From: a virus
DNA length: 25,688 bases
Reading direction: 5' to 3' (one strand)
Virus record (IMG/VR): IMGVR_UViG_3300021425_000171
Span: 1 to 25,688 of that record
The notes beneath the pieces were generated by a model. The model worked only from the letters and a program-made list of their open reading frames with translations. It made no database searches and was not told the origin of the DNA. Position numbers and translations under genes: made by a program. Positions 1-5,586 of this stretch are shown here, one piece after another (position 1 is the first letter of the stretch; the number at the start of each line of letters is the position of its first letter).

Positions 1-420
1 GTGTTCTAGTAGTGCCTGGCGTAATTTATTTGAACCACCAACTCTAACATTGATGATTCCGTTGTAGTATTCGTCTGTTTCCAATACTCGCCTGTCAAAC
101 TGTTCTCGTGCTTCAATGTAACTCATCTCCGCTCTACTTTTGCAAAAGTAAAGTATTTCACGAGTGAAATTTTTTTCGCCTAAGTTTTTTACATCTTCGT
201 TCAGTCTATCTGAACTTCCCCAGTATTCACGCCAATCGCTTTCTTTGTAGCCTCGACGTTTGTTCTTTTTGCCTTTAAGTGGTGGCTTGGTTGTTTTAAA
301 CTTTGCTAGTTTTTTGCCTACATACTTTTGATTTGTTTTTAAATTTGTAATTAGATATACAAAGCCTTCGTATTCATCGTCGATTGTGTCTACAGGTTTA
401 CCTTTATATGTCCAATTCAT
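1..420 (-). CDS. GIY-YIG nuclease, SegE-like (partial, runs off left edge)
   Basis: The frame is open from an ATG at 420 to base 1 (140 codons, no stop), so the C-terminus lies outside the window. Near the N-terminus, residues F20-V21-Y22 and Y33-V34-G35, followed by two lysines, fit the GIY...YIG core of the GIY-YIG endonuclease fold. Around residues 65-77 comes a Ser-Asp-Trp-Arg-Glu-Tyr-Trp-Gly-Ser-Ser stretch of the kind found in the SegE-like subgroup of phage nucleases. A later Glu-rich helix (about residues 105-118) could supply the catalytic glutamate. Such proteins cut DNA as homing-type or host/competitor-directed nucleases, but the target cannot be read here. The start lies 3 bases after the stop of the upstream 91-residue gene, so it is probably the last visible gene of the gp55-gp47-gp46 operon and translationally coupled. 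Confidence 0.75.
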   Translation of the reverse strand, partial: MNWTYKGKPVDTIDDEYEGFVYLITNLKTNQKYVGKKLAKFKTTKPPLKGKKNKRRGYKESDWREYWGSSDRLNEDVKNLGEKNFTREILYFCKSRAEMSYIEAREQFDRRVLETDEYYNGIINVRVGGSNKLRQALLEH

Positions 421-423
421 ACA

Positions 424-699
424 TTATGTATTATTTCTTTTTGCTGCCTTTACCTCTTTTGATTTTTGTGCCTTTGCCTTGTTGCTTGCCCACTTACCTG
501 ATGCTCTAACCTGTTCTAAAACTACCAAGTAATGGTCTTGTATCTCGTCTTGCCTTTGTTTTGCCAGCCTCATAAGATTACGCAGTGTTCGTCTTGCGTT
601 CCTTTTTGTTCTGTCGCTTGGTCCTTGTTCAAACTTTTCGTTTGCTGCAAAGTATTCCAAGTATGCCTTTACCAGTTTATCATGCGTGTCGTCTGTCAT
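424..699 (-). CDS. Small basic helical protein of unknown function
   Basis: This 91-residue protein is predicted to be mostly alpha-helical, with a strongly basic C-terminal tail rich in Lys, Arg and Ala (the last 25 or so residues). I see no catalytic motif, signal peptide or membrane segment. The ATG at 697-699 overlaps the gp46 stop codon by four bases (ATGA), so it is translationally coupled to gp46. The next gene begins 3 bases after its stop. The composition and the setting beside the recombination nuclease genes make a nucleic-acid-associated role plausible, but that is inference. Short proteins of similar style occur next to gp46 in marine T4-like phages, and I know of no assigned function. 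The gene itself is well supported by the tight overlaps on both sides. Confidence 0.8.
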   Translation of the reverse strand: MTDDTHDKLVKAYLEYFAANEKFEQGPSDRTKRNARRTLRNLMRLAKQRQDEIQDHYLVVLEQVRASGKWASNKAKAQKSKEVKAAKRNNT

Positions 700-2471
700 T
701 CAACAATCTCTACATCGTTTGCATACGAGGTAAAGCCGTTCTCCTTAATAACTTTGAGAACATGATTAACTCTACCAACCAGTTCGTCTTTGTGTGAGAT
801 AAGGAAAACATTTTTGCTCCGCTCTCTACCCATCTTTTTCAACACACTCAATGCATTTTCGACACCAGCAGTGTCCATGCCACTATCAATAAGCTCATCG
901 ATAAACATCAAGTTAATACCTTGATATAAACTTTCCCAAACATCACGGAATGCAAAGCTCATGCCTAGTATAAGTCTGTTGCGTTCACCACGTGACAAGT
1001 TGTCAAAGTCCAAATCTTGACCTAATTGTGTAATCTCAACATTTAGATCATTTTGGAATCTAACTTGATGAGGAAGTCCTAGTCTATCCAAGTAATAGGT
1101 TAGTCTATTATTCAAGTATGCCAGATTCTGATCAATAATCTTTTTACGTATAAAACTGTCTTTGTTAGTAAGAAGTTTAAGCAAAAAGTCTTGATGTTCT
1201 TTCAAATTTGTTAAATCATTAACTGGTTGCCAGTCAATTTGTTGTATTGCTGTTTCATTTAAGTCATCAATCTGTGTTTGATAAGGATCATCTTCAATTT
1301 TTTTGTTTTCCAATGCAATTTTCAAGTTTTCAACATTGTTTCTATGTTCATATGCTTCTTTAGCACTTTCATAAAACGTGTTAGGACGTCCGTTGATCTC
1401 ACCAATTTCGTTTAATGTGTTCATAGTTGTTTCTAATTTGTCTGCAACCTCTGTTTGGTATGCTAGTGCATCAGTTAATTCTTTTTGTTTACGAGTTTCG
1501 ATCTCTGCTTTCTTATCCGCATGTAGCGTTTGACCGCAAGTGTAACAAATAGCATCGTCAAGTTCTTTGATATCCTTTTCTGCTTTGTCAACACCTTTGG
1601 TTGCTCGCATCAATGCTGTTTCTAGTGTTGCTTTCTCTTTATTCAAACTAGTTATGCGATTATTCAGCTCTGTCCAGTTTGTTAACTTGTCATGTGCTTC
1701 TAATTCTGCATCAATATCTAGTTTTTCTAGCTCAACAATGCCTTTTTCAAGTTTTTCAATGTCAGTTTTTTGTTTTGCAGCCCATGCACGTTGTCTTCCG
1801 GCAAGCGTTTCAATGCTTTGTTCAATTTTTTTGTTGCTTGCCTCTATTGCATTGATCTTTAACGTTTCTTCTGTAATAGCATCCTTGGTTTTTCGTGTTT
1901 GTTCTTTTAATAAGTCTGCTTTTTCGGTAAGAATAGTAATACCAAGTAGTTGTTCAATGATTGCTCGTTGATCATTAGCCCGCATACTCAAGAATGGCTC
2001 GGTGTAAGTATTCAGTGCAAGGATATGCTTGAACATATCGTGGCTCATACCCAGTAATTCTTGCACATCTTCCTGTGTTTTACGGCTATCGCCTTGCGAT
2101 TCGTCAATATCTTCTTTTTGTTCTTGATCATTGACGTAAAATTTGAATACATTAGGAGATCTTCCACGTTCAATACGATATTTGTTATTGCCCTTTTCAA
2201 AGTTTAATGTTACCAACATGCCTTTGCTGTTGGTTTTGTTAATTAAATTGTTTCTTTTGATATTTGTTAGAGCAGTTCCGTATAACGCATAACTCAACGC
2301 ATTGATAATAGTTGTTTTACCAGTGCCATTACGACTTCCGGTGTCGTCACCGCCTTGATCTAAGTTTTCACCAAGCACAAGTGTTAGTTGCTCTTCATTA
2401 AAGTCAACTGCTTGGGTAACATTACCCACACTCATAAAGTTTTTTACTGTAAGATCTTTAATTCTAATCAT
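696..2471 (-). CDS. 46: gp46 recombination endonuclease subunit (Rad50/SbcC-like ATPase)
   Basis: This 591-residue SMC/Rad50-type ATPase partners with gp47 in resecting double-strand ends for phage recombination and recombination-dependent replication. The N-terminal half-site has a Walker A motif ending G-T-G-K52-T-T, preceded by an unusually long Gly/Asp-rich P-loop entry (residues 34-49). A central coiled coil (about 180-450) is rich in Lys, Glu and Leu and contains a zinc-hook Cys-x-x-Cys at C309/C312. The C-terminal half-site has an ABC signature L-S-R-G-E (about 490), a Walker B stretch L-M-F-I-D-E (about 520) and a terminal L-I-S-H-K-D H-loop. The start codon at 2471 overlaps the end of gp47 by 8 bases, the classic gp47-gp46 arrangement. 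Length and motif order are complete. Family membership is certain; the phage role is inferred from T4. Confidence 0.96.
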   Translation of the reverse strand: MIRIKDLTVKNFMSVGNVTQAVDFNEEQLTLVLGENLDQGGDDTGSRNGTGKTTIINALSYALYGTALTNIKRNNLINKTNSKGMLVTLNFEKGNNKYRIERGRSPNVFKFYVNDQEQKEDIDESQGDSRKTQEDVQELLGMSHDMFKHILALNTYTEPFLSMRANDQRAIIEQLLGITILTEKADLLKEQTRKTKDAITEETLKINAIEASNKKIEQSIETLAGRQRAWAAKQKTDIEKLEKGIVELEKLDIDAELEAHDKLTNWTELNNRITSLNKEKATLETALMRATKGVDKAEKDIKELDDAICYTCGQTLHADKKAEIETRKQKELTDALAYQTEVADKLETTMNTLNEIGEINGRPNTFYESAKEAYEHRNNVENLKIALENKKIEDDPYQTQIDDLNETAIQQIDWQPVNDLTNLKEHQDFLLKLLTNKDSFIRKKIIDQNLAYLNNRLTYYLDRLGLPHQVRFQNDLNVEITQLGQDLDFDNLSRGERNRLILGMSFAFRDVWESLYQGINLMFIDELIDSGMDTAGVENALSVLKKMGRERSKNVFLISHKDELVGRVNHVLKVIKENGFTSYANDVEIVE

Positions 2472-3480
2472 GTAACCCGCTATAAATGTCTAATAACAAT
2501 TTCTTATCAAATTGTTCTGTATCAATTGCTTGAATTTCGTTACTTACAATCTGATCTACACTTTCAAACTGTGCAATATCCAAGTCTGTGTTAATTTCTT
2601 CCATTAGTTTCTGAGGTATAAGTGTGATTTCTCTACACCCATACTGCTCAATAAACGTTTCTTTGATATAACTTGCTTCTTCGTAACTGATATCAATGTC
2701 TAAGGTAACTCTTAGATACATTTTACTTTGTAAGAGTGTGTCTTTTTCATCTATCAGCTGTGACAACTTGACTGTTCTATACTTTGGACAATCTGGCCAG
2801 TTGATATACTCTGGCTCAGCATCGTTTAGTCTATCCAGTATCATCATACCACGATCATCATCCCACGCATCTGCATAGTTGTGTGGGAAAGCATTACCAA
2901 TGTAGTGAATCTTGCCTTGCTTTTGTCGCTTGTGAAAGTGTCCTGAGAACACATACTCTTGGTTCTTGAAGTGTTCAGCTTTAAGCTCTCCATGATCAGG
3001 CATCTGCACCATAGCATTCATGTAGAAGCTGGGCAGCTCAAAGTGTCCAAACAAATATTTTGCATCTAACTTCTCAATACGTTTCCATTCTTCACCTACA
3101 AGCGAAGGGATCAGTGCTACATCTTGTATGACTGTGATATCATCAACTACTGTAATTCCTGGAATGTGCCTTGCAAACTCAGTAGAGCTAACATCACGCT
3201 TGTCTTTGTAGTATAAGTCGTGGTTACCAGAAAACATGTAGAACTTTTCAAACGATTCACCTAGTTTCTCCAACAACCTAATGGTTGTATCCATGGTTGT
3301 AAGGTTCAAACTGTTTCTGTTATGGTGCCAGTCGCCGCAAAAGATGCCTGTTTCGCAATTGTTTGCTTTTGCTGTTTCAATATACCAGTCAATATACTCT
3401 TCACAGTCCTGATTATGGACACGTGAGTTACCTTTCATACCTAGATGTATGTCAGTAAACACTGCTGCTTTTTTAAACAA
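2464..3480 (-). CDS. 47: gp47 recombination nuclease subunit (Mre11/SbcD-like)
   Basis: This 338-residue calcineurin-type metallophosphoesterase is the nuclease partner of gp46. All metal-binding motifs are visible in order: D10-x-H12, G-D50-x-x-H53, G-N86-H87-D, H146, and G-H181-x-H183. The C-terminal third would be the capping and Rad50-binding region. The ATG at 3480 has a GGAG ribosome site 7 bases upstream and places the DxH motif at the normal distance from the N-terminus. The 47-base gap to gp55 holds a sigma70-like promoter (TATAAT at 3503-3508), so the gene can be expressed from its own start as well as by readthrough from gp55. It overlaps gp46 by 8 bases. The motif set is intact, so an active Mn-dependent nuclease is expected by family analogy. 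Confidence 0.95.
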   Translation of the reverse strand: MFKKAAVFTDIHLGMKGNSRVHNQDCEEYIDWYIETAKANNCETGIFCGDWHHNRNSLNLTTMDTTIRLLEKLGESFEKFYMFSGNHDLYYKDKRDVSSTEFARHIPGITVVDDITVIQDVALIPSLVGEEWKRIEKLDAKYLFGHFELPSFYMNAMVQMPDHGELKAEHFKNQEYVFSGHFHKRQKQGKIHYIGNAFPHNYADAWDDDRGMMILDRLNDAEPEYINWPDCPKYRTVKLSQLIDEKDTLLQSKMYLRVTLDIDISYEEASYIKETFIEQYGCREITLIPQKLMEEINTDLDIAQFESVDQIVSNEIQAIDTEQFDKKLLLDIYSGLHD

Positions 3481-3502
3481 AATAATACTCCGTTAGGTTT
3501 AG

Positions 3503-3531
3503 ATTATACAAGAAACATTGACAAAGATCAA
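3503..3531 (-). promoter_or_regulatory. Sigma70-like promoter for gp47
   Basis: On the minus strand a perfect -10 box TATAAT (3503-3508) is preceded by TTGATC (3526-3531, matching the first four bases of TTGACA) with exactly 17 bases between them. The -35 box overlaps the end of gp55. Transcription would start near 3496 and leave a leader of about 16 bases carrying GGAG. The geometry matches the gp55 promoter, but the -35 match is weak. Confidence 0.55.
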
Positions 3532-4361
3532 CCTTTATCTTTGTTCAAGCCCTCTCTTCTCATTGCTGCTTCCCATTCTCCGTGGTGCAATCTGGTGTGA
3601 CTTGGGTTAAGATCGTTCATTTCTAGTATGTCATCTCTAATATTTTGATTGCGTTTTTCTAAATTGATAACTCTAACAAAACTGTTTGTTACAGCAGCGG
3701 TATAATATGCAAAAGGATTGTTTGATTTAGATTCGTCAAATTGTAGTCCTATTTGTGAAAGTTGCAGAATTGCTTGTCCTTTCATTTCGTCATTGTAAGT
3801 ATAACCACGAACATTTCCTCTTGTAGCATATCTATCTACTAGTTTCATCCACATTCGAGCCAATTCGTTAGTTGCTCTTCCGTGACTAATGTTAAAGTAT
3901 CCATTCTCCATACCACCTTCCCAGTGGCTTTTTCCTACACATACAAGATTGTCGTTTTCATCAAATTTGTAATGTTGAAAAGGTGGAAAATTAAGTTTTA
4001 CTTTTGTATCCGCTACAGTTTTAGGGTTTTTCTTACGCCCAGGCTCTTCTGGAATATGATCAAACGTCATTATACGGAAGATTAAATCTGTTTTTTCGAT
4101 AGTCCTGTAATCTACTTCAAATTCAGATTGCTTAACCTTTTTGTTAACTGCCTTTGCTTCTTCGTAAGCAGCAGTTGACATTTTTTTAGCACGGTTACGC
4201 TTTGCTTCAGCGACTGTTCGTATGTTAATTTTATCTACACTAGGCAAAATTATGTCAAATGTAGCGTATGCTGGGTCCACAAAGCTACAAAACGTTAGTT
4301 TACTTTTGTGTATCTCTTTCAGCATGTCTTTATTGTTTAAATAATTTACTTTTCTGGCCAT
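3528..4361 (-). CDS. 55: gp55-like sigma factor for late transcription, with large insertion
   Basis: Read from the ATG at 4361 this is a 277-residue protein. T4 gp55 is about 185 residues and directs host RNA polymerase to TATAAATA-type late promoters. The N-terminal Tyr-Leu-Asn-Asn-Lys motif (residues 7-11) resembles the start of T4 gp55. The sigma-like core follows at about 161-245, including Y-N-D-E-M (189-193), F-D-E-S-K (208-212), N-P-F-A-Y (215-219) and a basic E-K-R-N-Q helix with I-R-D-D (235-244). Between these lies an extra segment of about 140 residues (22-160) absent from T4. A longer frame begins at 4442, but that start would overlap gp48 and lies upstream of the promoter at 4383-4411. 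The ATG at 4361 has AAGG 10 bases upstream and a predicted 15-base leader. The C-terminus lacks the hydrophobic clamp-binding tail of T4 gp55. Confidence 0.85.
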   Translation of the reverse strand: MARKVNYLNNKDMLKEIHKSKLTFCSFVDPAYATFDIILPSVDKINIRTVAEAKRNRAKKMSTAAYEEAKAVNKKVKQSEFEVDYRTIEKTDLIFRIMTFDHIPEEPGRKKNPKTVADTKVKLNFPPFQHYKFDENDNLVCVGKSHWEGGMENGYFNISHGRATNELARMWMKLVDRYATRGNVRGYTYNDEMKGQAILQLSQIGLQFDESKSNNPFAYYTAAVTNSFVRVINLEKRNQNIRDDILEMNDLNPSHTRLHHGEWEAAMRREGLNKDKG

Positions 4362-4382
4362 ATATGGTATACCTTTTTTAAT

Positions 4383-4411
4383 ATAATAAACTACGCAGTT
4401 AAATTTGTCAA
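4383..4411 (-). promoter_or_regulatory. Sigma70-like promoter for the gp55 operon
   Basis: On the minus strand a perfect TTGACA (4406-4411) is followed after exactly 17 bases by TATTAT (4383-4388, one mismatch to TATAAT). The predicted start near 4376 leaves a 15-base leader before the gp55 ATG at 4361, with AAGG at its 5' end. This is the best sigma70 promoter in the window and would let unmodified host polymerase express gp55, gp47 and gp46 before late genes are on. Confidence 0.75.
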
Positions 4412-4418
4412 CTAAATA
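4411..4418 (+). promoter_or_regulatory. Candidate T4-type late promoter upstream of gp48
   Basis: ACTAAATA keeps the six-base core TAAATA of the T4 late box TATAAATA. It lies 17 bases upstream of the gp48 ATG, and a start six bases downstream would put the transcript 5' end at about 4424, just before the AGGAG ribosome site (4425-4429). It directly abuts the -35 box of the divergent gp55 promoter. The two-base mismatch makes it tentative. Confidence 0.5.
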
Positions 4419-4435
4419 CTGCATAGGAGAATGCA

Positions 4436-5284
4436 ATGGCAATAGATTACAGATCAGAATACCCTCAGGTGACTGAAGAAGCTCGCCGTAGGTTACAGCT
4501 TATCGAACAAACTCAAGGTCCTGCACAAGTCAAAGCAGAAATTGATAGATTGAACGGCAGCGGCAATAGACGTCCTGCGGCAACTACAAATTTAAGTGAT
4601 CTAACAATCGATTCTCCGAATTTAATGAGTAATTGGAGGAAACGCAACATTCCTCGAACAACTCCAGAAGCTAGACAACCTGCGCCACCTGTTCAATTTG
4701 GAACTGACAATGGCGGAGGAACGGATTGGCGTGTAAAAATAAGTAATCCTTTTGGCGCTGTAGGACCATTAGCACCCCTTGGTAAAACAGGCGGGTTAAT
4801 GTTTCCAATTCAGCCGCAAATTACAATGAATGGACAAGCCAATTACGATGATGTTGCTCCTATACATAATAATTATCCCTTTCCGGCATATCAGAACAGC
4901 CAACCTGGTAGTATAACAATAGTAGGTGAATTTCCTGTTGAATCTCCAGAGGATGCAGATTATTGGGTAGCTGCAACACATTTTTTACGCAGCGCAACAA
5001 AAATGTATTACGGAAACACATCGAACAAAGGTGCTCCGCCACCAATAGTAAAACTTAACGGTTACGGTAACTATGTTATGAAAAATATACCTTGTGTAGT
5101 TGAGCAATTTACAACAGATTTACCAAATCAAGTTGATTATATCAGATCCACTGGAGGAAATTACGTTCCAGCTGATAGCACAATAAATGTTGTATTGAAA
5201 CCAATTTACAGCAGAAACAAAGTTGAACAGTTCAGCTTAGACAGCTTTGTATCTGGCGGACTAATAAGTCAAGGATACATCTAA
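4436..5284 (+). CDS. 48: Baseplate tail tube cap protein (gp48-like)
   Basis: This 282-residue protein belongs to the tail tube cap/initiator group of T4-like phages, which sits on the baseplate hub and starts tube assembly. The N-terminal 95 residues are polar and Pro-rich. From about residue 97 (D-W-R-V-K-I) comes the conserved tube-like beta domain with F-P-I-Q-P-Q-I-T, a P-I-H-N-N-Y-P-F turn, W-V-A-A-T-H-F-L-R-S, P-P-I-V-K-L-N-G-Y-G, and a C-terminal P-I-Y-S-R-N-K-V-E-Q-F-S stretch. The ATG has AGGAG 6 bases upstream. It is the first gene of the rightward late block, and its stop overlaps the gp53 start as TAATG. gp48 and gp54 are homologous. I favour gp48 because it directly precedes gp53, as in marine T4-like phages, but gp54 is the alternative. 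Confidence 0.78.
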   Translation: MAIDYRSEYPQVTEEARRRLQLIEQTQGPAQVKAEIDRLNGSGNRRPAATTNLSDLTIDSPNLMSNWRKRNIPRTTPEARQPAPPVQFGTDNGGGTDWRVKISNPFGAVGPLAPLGKTGGLMFPIQPQITMNGQANYDDVAPIHNNYPFPAYQNSQPGSITIVGEFPVESPEDADYWVAATHFLRSATKMYYGNTSNKGAPPPIVKLNGYGNYVMKNIPCVVEQFTTDLPNQVDYIRSTGGNYVPADSTINVVLKPIYSRNKVEQFSLDSFVSGGLISQGYI

Positions 5285-5586
5285 TGGCAGAATACGCAAA
5301 AACAAGTCCATATTTCAAAACACCTTTTTCTGTTTCGGGCGAATTAGGAACATTTGTTATTAGACCAATACCGGCAAACGATGACGATGTGGTTTACACA
5401 ATTGAAAATCAGTATACACACAGACCCGATTTACTTGCATATGACTTGTATGGTAGCAGCAAACTATGGTGGGTATTTGCACAAAGAAATATGGATATTA
5501 TAAAAGATCCGATATACGATTTTAAGGCAGGTATTAGTATACGTTTGCCAAATGATGGCGATTTAAGAAAGGTTATTGGACTCTAA
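5284..5586 (+). CDS. 53: gp53 baseplate wedge subunit
   Basis: This 100-residue protein matches the core of the gp53 family, part of the baseplate inner wedge together with gp6 and gp25. The recognisable part is the LysM-like stretch from about residue 40 to 95: Tyr-rich, with R-P-D-L-L-A-Y-D-L-Y-G, W-W-V-F-A-Q-R-N and a closing I-R-L-P. It is about half the length of T4 gp53 (196 residues), which suggests that only the conserved core is kept, as in other marine relatives. It starts in a TAATG overlap with gp48 and ends in another TAATG overlap with the next gene, so all three are probably translated in a coupled way in comparable amounts. Confidence 0.88.
   Translation: MAEYAKTSPYFKTPFSVSGELGTFVIRPIPANDDDVVYTIENQYTHRPDLLAYDLYGSSKLWWVFAQRNMDIIKDPIYDFKAGISIRLPNDGDLRKVIGL

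Noticed and set aside
3481-3527. Terminator between gp55 and gp47
   Set aside because: No stem-loop with a T-run is visible; the gap is better explained by a promoter.
4395-4422. Inverted repeat GCAGT/ACTGC as an operator around the divergent promoters
   Set aside because: The arms are only 5 bp and the inner bases do not pair, so it could easily be chance.
4362-4442. Longer gp55 starting at an ATG at 4442
   Set aside because: That start overlaps the gp48 start, lies upstream of the best promoter, and adds 27 residues unlike gp55. The ATG at 4361 fits the promoter and the N-terminal motif.
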